From NCBI GenBank assembly GCA_964458545.1, contig CAYWJF010000037.1:1-15567 (forward strand): DNA of 15,567 nucleotides. Reading direction: 5' to 3'. Positions 7,494 to 13,751 of this stretch are shown here, piece after piece; position 1 is the stretch's first letter; each line of letters begins with the position of its first letter. Under the pieces are notes generated by a model. The model saw nothing but the letters and a program-made list of their open reading frames with translations, made no database searches and was not told where the DNA came from. Made by a program: the position numbers and the translations under genes. This DNA is from JAYFNU01 sp964458545. GTDB lineage: Bacteria > Bacillota > Clostridia > Oscillospirales > Ruminococcaceae.

Positions 7494-7519
7494 AAACGCG
7501 CGCCGACGGCGCGCGTTTT
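7494..7519 (+). terminator. GC-rich intrinsic terminator of the TetR operon
   Basis: The perfect stem ACGCGCGCC/GGCGCGCGT (7496-7504 with 7508-7516) closes a GAC loop, extends by A-T pairs on both sides and ends in TTTTGTTC. A second small hairpin, GCGAAAGC/GCTTTCGT (7526-7544), follows at once. Confidence 0.82.
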
Positions 7520-7523
7520 GTTC

Positions 7524-7552
7524 TTGCGAAAGCGCCGCTTTCGTGGTAGACT
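7524..7552 (+). promoter_or_regulatory. Weak candidate promoter for the UVR-like/yqgF pair
   Basis: TTGCGA (7524-7529) and TAGACT (7547-7552) are 17 bases apart, each matching four of six consensus positions. This is the only candidate between the preceding terminator and the gene at 7576. The alternative is read-through of that terminator. Confidence 0.3.
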
Positions 7553-7575
7553 TCTAAGGAGAAAGGCGGCTTACT

Positions 7576-7899
7576 ATGAAGGGCTTTTATAACGGCGAGA
7601 TAGGACACCATCCGCCTGAAGACGTTTTTAACAAGAACGGCAGACGCAGTATCATTACGCGAAGCCGAATTGCGCCGCTTGAAACCGAAATATACGGTGA
7701 GCTTGAAGGCGGCGGATATTTTTACGAAAAGCGTGAAATTGAGTTTTACGACGAGGTTTTCTACAAGGTTATTGACCGCCGTGAAATGCTCTCGGCTATA
7801 GACGAGGAGATAAGCGCCTGTGTTGACTACCGCCGCTACGATATTGCGGAGGTTCTCAAGGCGGAGAAGGAAAGAATAGAGAAAGAGGATAAGAAATGA
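7576..7899 (+). CDS. Small protein with UVR-like helical hairpin, upstream of yqgF
   Basis: A 107-residue acidic protein without a signal or membrane segment, which I do not recognise as a named family. The first 65 residues contain alternating strands (SIITRSRI, TEIYGEL, EIEFYDEVFYKVI). The end (about 70-104) has the pattern of a UvrB/UvrC (UVR) interaction motif: MLSAIDEEISACV, then RRYDIAEVLKAEKERIEK, two helices joined around Tyr-Arg-Arg-Tyr. In known proteins such hairpins mediate protein contacts. AAGGCGG at 7563-7569 supports the ATG. Its stop overlaps the yqgF start by four bases (ATGA), so the two are translationally coupled and may work in the same process. That link is inferred from coupling only. 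Confidence 0.75.
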   Translation: MKGFYNGEIGHHPPEDVFNKNGRRSIITRSRIAPLETEIYGELEGGGYFYEKREIEFYDEVFYKVIDRREMLSAIDEEISACVDYRRYDIAEVLKAEKERIEKEDKK

Positions 7900-8327
7900 A
7901 GATACTCGCGGTAGATTACGGCGAAGCCCGCACGGGGCTCGCTATGTGCGACAGGTTTGAGACGTTGGCTTCGCCGCTTGGAATAATCAGCGAAAAAAGT
8001 CTCCCGAAAACGGTGGAGAAGATAGTATACGCGGCGAAGGACTACGACGCGAAGATGATAGTTATCGGGCTTCCTAAAAATATGGACGGAAGCGAGGGGG
8101 AGCGCGCGCAGAAATGCCGCAAGGTAGCGGACCTTATTCGCAACATACTCCCTGATATCCCCGTTGAAATGTGGGACGAGCGGAACACAACGAAATCAGC
8201 CATCTACTATATGAACGAGACCGACACGCGCGGAAAAAAGCGCAAGGAGGTGCTCGACGCGGCGGCGGCGGCGATTATACTTGAAAGCTACCTCGTTTAC
8301 CGCGCAAACCAAAAGGAAAAAGAATAG
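7896..8327 (+). CDS. ruvX: YqgF/RuvX family Holliday-junction-resolvase-like nuclease
   Basis: A 143-residue RNase-H-fold protein of normal family length. The YqgF signatures are clear: AVDYGEARTGLA (5-16) with Asp 7, VIGLPKNMDGSEGERA (56-71) with Glu 69, MWDERNTT (92-99) with Asp 94, and DAAAAAIILESYL (121-133) with Asp 121. These acidic residues would coordinate the metal ions. The family has been tied to pre-16S rRNA 5' end processing and proposed as a backup junction resolvase; it is nearly universal and often essential. The start overlaps the preceding gene's stop. In many Firmicutes it sits with ireB-type genes, which are absent here. Confidence 0.95.
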   Translation: MKILAVDYGEARTGLAMCDRFETLASPLGIISEKSLPKTVEKIVYAAKDYDAKMIVIGLPKNMDGSEGERAQKCRKVADLIRNILPDIPVEMWDERNTTKSAIYYMNETDTRGKKRKEVLDAAAAAIILESYLVYRANQKEKE

Positions 8328-8335
8328 TATACAGA

Positions 8336-8374
8336 AAGACCCTTGCGCTCAAGCGTAAGGGTCTTGTATTTTTT
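8336..8374 (+). terminator. Terminator after yqgF, overlapping the end of the convergent kinase gene
   Basis: AAGACCCTTGCGCT (8336-8349) pairs with 8352-8365 (one G-T wobble), followed by GTATTTTTTC. The stem reaches into the stop codon of the convergent minus-strand gene. The opposite strand has only a broken T-run, so it is stronger for the plus strand. Confidence 0.8.
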
Positions 8375-8861
8375 CAATTATTAGCTTTGCCGCATCTACT
8401 GCGAGAATATTACTTGTGTCTATTTTGATTGTGTTAAGCTTATCGTAAAGCGGAAGCCTTACGGCACTTCGCTCTATTATGTCTATTTCACGAAGACCGC
8501 TTTCAATGTCCGCATGTAGCCGCTTTTCAAGCGCCTCGCGGGTCAACGTAAGAGTGAATATATATACCTCACAAGAGGTGAGTTGGAGCTGCGAAAGCAG
8601 CTCGTCAATTATTCCTTGCTCATGAAGCACCCAACAGAAGATTATGTTTTCGAATTCCTTGCAGGCAAGAAAGCTGTTGAGCGAAAAGGCAATATTATTC
8701 ATTACAAGCGCCTTTGTTTCCTCGTTCACCGTGAACGGCTTCATATCCCAGCACCAGTCGCCGTCGAGGAATACATTTCGTGGAAGTAGCTTTTGAAGCT
8801 CCCGTGAAACGGCGGTTTTTCCCGCGCCCATGGTACCGTTAATAATAATCAGCTTTTTCAT
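8349..8861 (-). CDS. P-loop kinase-like protein (AAA_33-type small ATPase)
   Basis: A 170-residue cytoplasmic protein. It opens MKKLIIINGTMGAGKTAVSR with a Walker A loop, GTMGAGKT (9-16), right after the first strand, as in nucleoside kinases, shikimate kinases and small phosphotransferases. A second conserved-looking site is LDGDWCWDMKPF (about 32-43), where Asp could bind the acceptor. LTREALEKRL (about 105-114), with arginines, resembles the lid region. No substrate can be assigned; AAA_33-type members include uncharacterised kinases and antibiotic phosphotransferases. GGAGAG just before the ATG (minus strand) supports the start. It is a single-gene unit with its own extended -10 promoter and converges on yqgF. 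Its codons appear somewhat more AT-rich than its neighbours', by eye only. Confidence 0.82.
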   Translation of the reverse strand: MKKLIIINGTMGAGKTAVSRELQKLLPRNVFLDGDWCWDMKPFTVNEETKALVMNNIAFSLNSFLACKEFENIIFCWVLHEQGIIDELLSQLQLTSCEVYIFTLTLTREALEKRLHADIESGLREIDIIERSAVRLPLYDKLNTIKIDTSNILAVDAAKLIIEKIQDPYA

Positions 8862-8890
8862 TCTTTCTCTCCGAGCTTTGTAATAGAATT

Positions 8891-8899
8891 ATTATAGCA
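8891..8899 (-). promoter_or_regulatory. Extended -10 promoter of the P-loop kinase gene
   Basis: On the minus strand TGCTATAAT gives a perfect -10 box with the TGn extension. The -35 position reads TTTTCC, a poor match, which extended -10 promoters tolerate. The start would be about 20 bases before the ATG at 8861. Confidence 0.6.
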
Positions 8900-8912
8900 T
8901 AAAGCGGCGGGG

Positions 8913-8941
8913 TGGAAAATATAAGCCGTTAATGCTACAAT
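8913..8941 (+). promoter_or_regulatory. Extended -10 promoter of the PAP2 gene
   Basis: TGCTACAAT (8933-8941) is an extended -10 box. TGGAAA at 8913-8918, 17 bases upstream of TACAAT, is a moderate -35. Its -35 overlaps the -35 position of the divergent kinase promoter, so the two may compete for polymerase. Confidence 0.6.
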
Positions 8942-8965
8942 AAAGAAAACGAAGGAGGAGATATA

Positions 8966-9814
8966 ATGAACCTGCTTTATTCGCTCGCGGAAATCAGAAC
9001 GCCCTTTTTTGATAAGCTGCTTCAACTTTTTACTCGCCTCGGTGAGGAGGCGATAATAATTGTACTATTTGTACTGCTTTACTGGTGCATAAACAAGCGT
9101 CTCGCATATATCGTCGGCTTCGGCTTTTTTATTTCAGGACTGTCAGTTCAGGCGTTAAAGGTGGTTTTCAGAATAGATCGACCGTGGATAATCGACCCCG
9201 CCTTTAAGCCAGTGGAAAGCGCCGTTCCCGCCGCGACGGGATACTCCTTCCCAAGCGGCCACACAACAGGAGCTACCTCGTTTTACGGGGGACTCGGGCT
9301 TAACGCTAAAAAGACATGGGCTAAGCTTCTTTGGTTTCTGCCGCCTATTGTCGTGGGCTTTTCGAGGATGTATCTCGGCGTTCATACGCCGCTCGACGTA
9401 GGCGTAGCTTTCTTCCTCACCCTCGCGCTCTGCGTGCTGGCAAAATGGATTTTTGATAAATTTGAAAGAAGCAGCCGCTTTAACCTCGCGGTGCTTCTTA
9501 TGTCGGTTATCCTTGCCGCCGCGGTCTTCGCGCTTTCGGCTTATATCTATTCGCTCGGCGATATCGAGATAGGCTATGTAAACGACTGCGTAAAAGCGGC
9601 AGGCGCGTCTGTCGGTTTCGGAATAGGCTTCTATATTGAGCGGAAATACATAAATTTCAGCACGAAATGTGATAAGGCGTGGAAGCAGCCCGTTAAGTTC
9701 GTGATAGGGCTTGCTGTGACGCTCGCAATTAAAGAGGGGCTTAAGCTTGTTATTGGCACCTCGCTTACGGCTGGCGCTGTTAGATATGTACTGATAATGC
9801 TCTGGATATTTGCG
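8966..9814 (+). CDS. PAP2 family phosphatase (3' end lost in the assembly gap)
   Basis: 283 residues are visible. This is a multi-pass membrane protein with the three phosphatase motifs of the PAP2 superfamily: KVVFRIDRP (65-73, KxxxxxxRP), PSGH (96-99) and SRMYLGVHTPLD (133-144, SRxxxxxHxxxD). The two histidines, arginines and Asp 144 form the catalytic site, expected on the outer face. Members remove phosphate from lipids such as phosphatidate or undecaprenyl pyrophosphate; the substrate here is open. AGGAGG (8953-8958) supports the start. The carboxyl part contains further helices up to the gap. Continuing the frame past the Ns would give a short false tail, since the bases after 9914 belong to a minus-strand gene; the true stop is probably inside the gap. 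Confidence 0.9.
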
Positions 9815-9914
9815 NNNNNNNNNNNNNNNNNNNNNNNNNNNNNNNNNNNNNNNNNNNNNNNNNNNNNNNNNNNNNNNNNNNNNNNNNNNNNNNNNNNNNN
9901 NNNNNNNNNNNNNN
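9815..9914. other. Assembly gap of exactly 100 Ns
   Basis: One hundred consecutive Ns join two contigs. That round length is the usual placeholder for unknown size. The gap cuts the 3' ends of two convergent genes (PAP2 and the ABC permease). It may hide further genes, including the missing importer ATPase, or it may mark a join that is not true in the genome. Confidence 0.98.
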
Positions 9915-10667
9915 AATTTTATATAGCCATTCTAAAAAAAGCGAGATAAGCTTTTCAAAAATTATGCTTATCAGCACAATTACAAGGGTGTAGGAGAAAA
10001 GCTCGGGAATGTTGAGGTAAATCTTCGCGTCGTAGAGCTTCCCGCCTATAGAGTTCGCCGCAAGCCCTATTACCTCCGCCGCGACGCCAGCCTTCCAGCT
10101 AAGCCCCAGCGCCACGCCACAACCCGCCTTGAAATAAGGGAACGTTTCGGGGAAGTAGATATAACGAAAGCGCGTAACGCCGTCCATTCCGTACACGTCC
10201 GCCGCTTCGAACATAGCCTTGTCTATCGCGAGTACGCCCGAAAGGGTGTTAGTGTAAACGATAGGCACAGCCATTAAAAAGGCGATGAGCGCCGAGAGGT
10301 TCTTTGAGCTTACAAGGATAAGCGCAAGCACAATGAAGGAGGCGACGGGAGTTGCCTTTATTACCGACATAAGCGGACGAAGCAGCTCACGCACTACCTT
10401 AGAGGCAGCGGCGAGCGCGGCGAGAGCCGCGCCGATAATCACCGAGCCTAAATAACCCAGCATAATATGCGCAAAGGAGTTAGCGAGCGCAATATAGAAT
10501 TCGCTTCTTCCAAGAAGCAACGCAAGCGTTTTCAGAACGCTTGTGAGCGACGGGAAGAAGAGTGGCTCGTCAATGAGCGCTGAGGCGAGCTGCCATACGC
10601 CGAGCCACGCGAGCGCCGAGGCGAGAGCTATAAGCTTTTTACTGTGCCTTGTAATAAAACTGTTCAT
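9915..10667 (-). CDS. ABC importer permease, SsuC/NrtB/TauC-like (3' end in gap)
   Basis: 251 residues are visible, nearly the full family length. This is a BPD_transp_1-type permease with about six helices and the EAA loop that docks the ATPase: FEAADVYGMDGVTRFRYIYFP (153-172 region, with conserved Glu-Ala-Ala and Gly). The helix pattern SVIKATPVASFIVLALI (101-117) is typical of the aliphatic-sulfonate/nitrate/taurine/pyrimidine uptake group. GGAGG lies 11 bases before the ATG. The gene overlaps the end of the binding-protein gene by 29 bases, so the two form one transporter. The carboxyl end probably lies a few codons into the gap. No ATPase gene is visible downstream where one is normally found. 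Confidence 0.9.
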
Positions 10668-11631
10668 CGGGAAGCGTACCTCCGACAGCCGCTGGATTCT
10701 GCTCGTAGAGAGTTTCGAGATATTTTGAAAGGGTATTTTGCATAGCGTCGCCGCTAATAAAGGTAATGTTGCAGTAGGGGAGCGCCTTCTTCGCTACCGC
10801 CGCCTTCGCGACTATTCCGTAGCCTTCAATTAGCGCCGCCGCCTCATCTATGTTTGCGTTGACATATTCAGTAGAAGCTTTGTAGTCTGAAAGGAAGCTG
10901 CCGAACGCCTCGGCGTTCGCGTCTATAAAGTCGTTTCTCACGACAAGCACGCCCGTTACAAGCTCGTCGCCCGATGCCTTTCGCCACTCCTCTGTTAGGT
11001 CGAGCGCTATTCGGATTTTCTCGTTGCCCATTAGCACCGTGGTGACGTACGGCTGTGGAAGAAGGGCGATAGCGGAGGAATCCTCTGCGGTGAGGAGCGC
11101 CGCTATTTCGGTAGACTCCGATTTATATTCTATCGTAAGGTCGGTATCGGGGTCAATGCCGTTCCATAAAAGTATGCTGCGTAGAGCGTACTCGGGAGTA
11201 GTGCCCTTGCCCGTTGAGTAGACCGTTTTGCCCTTTAGGTCAGCAACAGAGCTTATAGTTTCGCCGTTTTCAACGATATAAAGCACGCCTAACGTGTTTA
11301 TCGCCGCTACGCGAATTTTGCCCTCGGTTTTGTTGTAGAGAATTGAGGCGAGGTTCGCGGGAACCGCCGCGGCGTCTATTTCGCCACTAACTAAAAGCCC
11401 CGTTATCTCGTCCGCAGAGCCGTATATTTCGTTTTCTATGTTGTAGCCGAGAGTTCCCGCCTCGGCGTCACTAAGAAGCTTTACAAGCCCCATGGTGGTC
11501 GGTCCCTTTAGTGTGGCAAGACGTATTGTCGCCTTCTCCTCGGGCGCGGCGGGCTCGCTGGTTTTACCGCAGGCGGCAAAAACCGTAAGCGCAAGTATAA
11601 GCGTAAGCACTAAAGCAATTATTCTTTTCAT
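10639..11631 (-). CDS. ABC importer substrate-binding lipoprotein (SsuA/NMT1-like)
   Basis: A 330-residue exported lipoprotein. The amino end is a lipoprotein signal (MKR, hydrophobic core, then FAAC with Cys 21 as the lipid anchor), followed by a Glu/Pro/Ala linker. The mature part has the two-lobed binding fold of the COG0715 group: IRLATLKGPTTMGLVKLL (about 36-53), GEIDAAAVPANLAS, VADLKGKTVYSTGKGTTPEY and AIALLPQPYVTTVL. The ligand (sulfonate, nitrate, thiamine precursor or another small molecule) cannot be read from this. The start is placed at 11631 because AAGGA (11645-11641) precedes it by nine bases; the open frame continues upstream to 12228, but only as antisense to the regulator gene. 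A Crp/Fnr-type dyad and -10 box lie directly upstream. Confidence 0.9.
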   Translation of the reverse strand: MKRIIALVLTLILALTVFAACGKTSEPAAPEEKATIRLATLKGPTTMGLVKLLSDAEAGTLGYNIENEIYGSADEITGLLVSGEIDAAAVPANLASILYNKTEGKIRVAAINTLGVLYIVENGETISSVADLKGKTVYSTGKGTTPEYALRSILLWNGIDPDTDLTIEYKSESTEIAALLTAEDSSAIALLPQPYVTTVLMGNEKIRIALDLTEEWRKASGDELVTGVLVVRNDFIDANAEAFGSFLSDYKASTEYVNANIDEAAALIEGYGIVAKAAVAKKALPYCNITFISGDAMQNTLSKYLETLYEQNPAAVGGTLPDEQFYYKAQ

Positions 11632-11665
11632 TTTTATAATTCCTTTCGTTTGCATTTCCGTCTTT

Positions 11666-11671
11666 ATTATA
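11666..11671 (-). promoter_or_regulatory. -10 box of the importer promoter, probably activator-dependent
   Basis: TATAAT reads on the minus strand. The -35 position 17 bases upstream is ACATAC, essentially no match. With the start near 11659, the Crp/Fnr dyad is centred at about -40.5, the usual class II activator position. Confidence 0.6.
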
Positions 11672-11692
11672 GTAATATAAGTATAAATGTAT

Positions 11693-11706
11693 GTTGCCAT
11701 AGCAAC
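11693..11706. promoter_or_regulatory. Crp/Fnr-type dyad operator between divergent importer and regulator
   Basis: GTTGC-CATA-GCAAC is a perfect 5-4-5 inverted repeat. The half-site spacing matches Fnr-like boxes (TTGAT-N4-ATCAA) rather than the Crp spacing of six. It would replace the missing -35 of the importer promoter. On the plus strand a possible -10 (TATAAA, 11682-11687) would put the regulator's own start within the dyad, allowing self-repression; that second part is weak. Confidence 0.6.
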
Positions 11707-11740
11707 GAGCGGGTATGCTACTACTATTACGGAGGCGGTT

Positions 11741-12436
11741 ATGAGCGAACAGGAACAGATAAATGTGCTTTTGGGAACAAGACTCTTCGGCGGAATAACC
11801 GAGACCGAAATCAGAGCCTTTCTCGCGTCGGCTGCGCTTCGCGTGAGGCGCTTCGCAAAAGGCGAGCGGATAATAAGCGAGGGCGAGATAAGCGACGAGG
11901 TCTTTGTGCTGCTTTCGGGCAGAGCGACGGGCGAGCGAAGCACGCGCGACGGGCGGACACTCATAGAAAACGAGATGTCGGCGGGTGACGTGTTCGGCGA
12001 CCTGCTTTCAGGTGCGAGCGAAAAAAGTCCCGTGGACGTTACGGCGAACACAGAGTGCGAGCTGTTGTCATTCAAAATTGACAGCATACTTTTACCTGAC
12101 AAGCAGCTAAGCGCGGCGAGAAGCCGTCTGCTTCGCAACCTGATACTTGTAATATCCGATAAGTATTTCGTCTTAAATAGGCGGGTGCGAATACTTGAGA
12201 GCAATTCCCTTCGCGAGCGTATCGCCATATATCTTTACGAGCTTTTCCGAAAGCACGGTAGTAGCTTTACCCTGCCGCACAGCCGAGAGGAGCAAGCGCG
12301 TTACCTCGCAAGCGACCGCAGCGCTCTTTCGCGCGAGCTTTCACGGATGAAGAGAGAGGGGTTAATAGACTATTCAAGGAATGAATTTACTATATTAAAT
12401 TCAAAAGAGATTTCACGGCTCGCGACTGGCAGATAA
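11741..12436 (+). CDS. Crp/Fnr family transcriptional regulator
   Basis: A 231-residue regulator. It has a cyclic-nucleotide-binding-type beta barrel at about 15-115 (FAKGERIISEGEISDEVFVLLSG, 38-60, with the GE..R turn of the family), a long dimer helix around 120-150, and a winged helix-turn-helix at about 180-212 with recognition helix SDRSALSRELSRM (191-203). The Crp residue that contacts the half-site cytosine (Glu 181 in E. coli) is a serine here, so the DNA target should differ from TGTGA. Only one cysteine is present, so no Fnr-type iron-sulfur cluster is expected. The ATG at 11741 has GGAGG at 11731-11735; an upstream in-frame ATG at 11687 lacks such a site and covers the operator. 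It probably controls the divergent importer. Confidence 0.92.
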   Translation: MSEQEQINVLLGTRLFGGITETEIRAFLASAALRVRRFAKGERIISEGEISDEVFVLLSGRATGERSTRDGRTLIENEMSAGDVFGDLLSGASEKSPVDVTANTECELLSFKIDSILLPDKQLSAARSRLLRNLILVISDKYFVLNRRVRILESNSLRERIAIYLYELFRKHGSSFTLPHSREEQARYLASDRSALSRELSRMKREGLIDYSRNEFTILNSKEISRLATGR

Positions 12437-12462
12437 GCCTATCGCGGGCATTTTCCTTCTTT
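12421..12462 (+). terminator. Possible weak terminator at the end of the Crp/Fnr gene
   Basis: CGCGA (12421-12425) and TCGCG (12442-12446) can pair around an inner GGC/GCC, with a mismatch bulge between. A T-rich stretch follows a few bases later. The stop codon lies in the loop. The stem is imperfect and the T-run displaced. Confidence 0.3.
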
Positions 12463-12486
12463 TTCAAAAAAATCTCGCAAAACTAC

Positions 12487-12515
12487 TTGACAAACAATAT
12501 TATACGCCATATAAT
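12487..12515 (+). promoter_or_regulatory. Perfect consensus promoter of the PadR cassette
   Basis: TTGACA (12487-12492) and TATAAT (12510-12515) are exactly 17 bases apart, a full match to the vegetative consensus. The start is predicted near 12522. Such a strong promoter only makes sense if it is tightly repressed, which the overlapping palindrome would allow. Confidence 0.92.
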
Positions 12516-12524
12516 ATTGTTTGT
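12490..12524. promoter_or_regulatory. 35-bp palindromic operator covering the PadR promoter
   Basis: ACAAACAATATTATA (12490-12504) and its exact reverse complement (12510-12524) flank a five-base centre, CGCCA. The palindrome includes the end of the -35, the whole spacer, the -10 and the start site. The symmetry and position suggest autorepression by the PadR protein encoded 23 bases downstream. Confidence 0.8.
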
Positions 12525-12546
12525 GATAGAGAAAAGGAGGTAGGGT

Positions 12547-12864
12547 ATGTTTACAGTAAATACTGCGCTGCTCGACGCGTTTGTGCTTGCCGTGCTGTCC
12601 CGCGGAGACACCTACGGTTATGTGCTTACGCAAGCGGTGCGAAATAAAATTGACATTTCCGAGAGCACGCTTTACCCCGTACTCAGGCGGCTTCAAAAGG
12701 GAGAATACCTTGAAACCTACGACGAGCCGTATATGGGACGGATGAGGCGCTATTACAAGATAACAGATTCGGGTACAAAACAGCTTGAGACCTATAAAGC
12801 GGAATGGGAAGATTACAAAGAGAAGGTTGACAGCGTTCTTGAGGACGGGGAGGAAGACAGATGA
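12547..12864 (+). CDS. PadR family transcriptional regulator
   Basis: A 105-residue regulator of the short PadR type. It has the winged helix (about 8-75) with the hallmark DTYGYVLTQAV (21-31), then ISESTLYPVLRRLQKGEYLE (37-56) as recognition helix and turn, and RRYYKITDSG (67-76) as the wing. A short carboxyl helix (80-98) provides dimer contact. AAAGGAGG (12533-12540) is a strong ribosome site. The stop overlaps the next gene's start (ATGA), and PadR regulators are commonly found in front of HAAS/DUF1700 genes, so it should control that cassette together with itself. The inducer is unknown. Confidence 0.94.
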   Translation: MFTVNTALLDAFVLAVLSRGDTYGYVLTQAVRNKIDISESTLYPVLRRLQKGEYLETYDEPYMGRMRRYYKITDSGTKQLETYKAEWEDYKEKVDSVLEDGEEDR

Positions 12865-13751
12865 CAAAAGAAACATACTTTAAGAAGCTTAAGGAAAGCC
12901 TTTCGCCCATTCCTGAAGAGGAAAGGGAAGAAGCGATAAGCTTCTACAGAGAATACTTTGAGGACGCGGGTAATGATGAAGAGGCAATAAAAACCCTCGG
13001 CGCGCCCGCGAGACTCGGCGCTCAGATAGTTGCGGAATACGCGGCGGACTATCTTGAGGAAAAAGCGGCAAGAAAAAAGGAAGAACCCGAAGAGGAAGAG
13101 AAAAAGGAAGACGAGAAGAAGGAAACACTCGCGGCGAAGGAAAACCTTCCCGCCGAGAAGCCTCCCGTATCCTTTGCGGAGCTTACTCCCGCGGTTCCCG
13201 TCGGCACGGCGGCTCCCGGCATAGCAAGCCCCTATACAAAATCCGGCTTTGTCTCTGTAGCGAAGCCCGCGTCTTCAGCGGCGGCGGCTACGGCGCTTGC
13301 TCCCGCTGAGGCTCAAGCGAACGGCACGGTTACACCCTCGCCCTATGCGGGCGCGAAGCCCCAGAGCAGCACTAAGGCTATCTGGTACATAATTCTCGGT
13401 ATATTTGCCCTTCCTGTTGGGCTTCCCGTTGCGATAGCGGCGCTTGCGATTATTATTACCGTCGTCGCCGTTTGCTTTGCGATTATTGTCGCGCTTATCG
13501 CGGTAATCTTTGCGCTCGGCGCGGCAGGCATTGGCTCGCTCTTTTTCGGCGCGACAAGTACCATGATGGGGGCGGGAGCGGTGCTTCTATCTATAGGCGG
13601 CGCGCTCATTTCGGCGGGACTTCTCCTGCTACTTCTGCCGCTCTTCGTTAAGCTTATCGTGTGGCTGGTTAACTCCGTCGGTAAGCTTGTTTCAAAAATA
13701 TTCAACAAACTAAAGAAGGGGAAGGATAACAATGAGCAAAAGAACGACTAA
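12861..13751 (+). CDS. HAAS/DUF1700 domain membrane protein
   Basis: A 296-residue protein in three parts. Residues 1-66 are the HAAS-type helical domain (KKLKESLSPIPEEEREEAIS, then FYREYFEDAG and AIKTLGAPARLGAQIVAEY). A disordered linker follows: a Lys/Glu-rich tract at about 67-92 and an Ala/Pro-rich tract to about 172. The rest is a cluster of four or more hydrophobic segments (175-280) ending in a lysine-rich tail. HAAS domains are thought to regulate partner membrane proteins and nearly always occur behind a PadR gene. The start overlaps the PadR stop by four bases, and the end overlaps the DUF4097 gene by 20, so all three are coupled. The long charged linker is unusual compared with the shorter DUF1700 proteins I know. 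Confidence 0.88.
   Translation: MTKETYFKKLKESLSPIPEEEREEAISFYREYFEDAGNDEEAIKTLGAPARLGAQIVAEYAADYLEEKAARKKEEPEEEEKKEDEKKETLAAKENLPAEKPPVSFAELTPAVPVGTAAPGIASPYTKSGFVSVAKPASSAAAATALAPAEAQANGTVTPSPYAGAKPQSSTKAIWYIILGIFALPVGLPVAIAALAIIITVVAVCFAIIVALIAVIFALGAAGIGSLFFGATSTMMGAGAVLLSIGGALISAGLLLLLLPLFVKLIVWLVNSVGKLVSKIFNKLKKGKDNNEQKND

Noticed and set aside
9915..9949. Plus-strand continuation of the PAP2 frame after the gap
   Set aside because: These bases encode the conserved end of the minus-strand permease; the apparent PAP2 tail is an artefact of counting the Ns as a multiple of three.
11632..12228. N-terminal extension of the binding-protein frame (about 199 codons)
   Set aside because: It is serine/arginine-rich antisense of the Crp/Fnr gene; the lipoprotein signal and ribosome site place the true start at 11631.
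12490..12524. Long palindrome read as an RNA hairpin, attenuator or riboswitch
   Set aside because: Almost all of it lies upstream of the predicted transcription start near 12522, so it would not be transcribed from this promoter; an operator fits better.
12439..12876. Minus-strand open frame of 145 codons opposite padR
   Set aside because: Antisense shadow of padR and its promoter, without a ribosome site or a recognisable domain.
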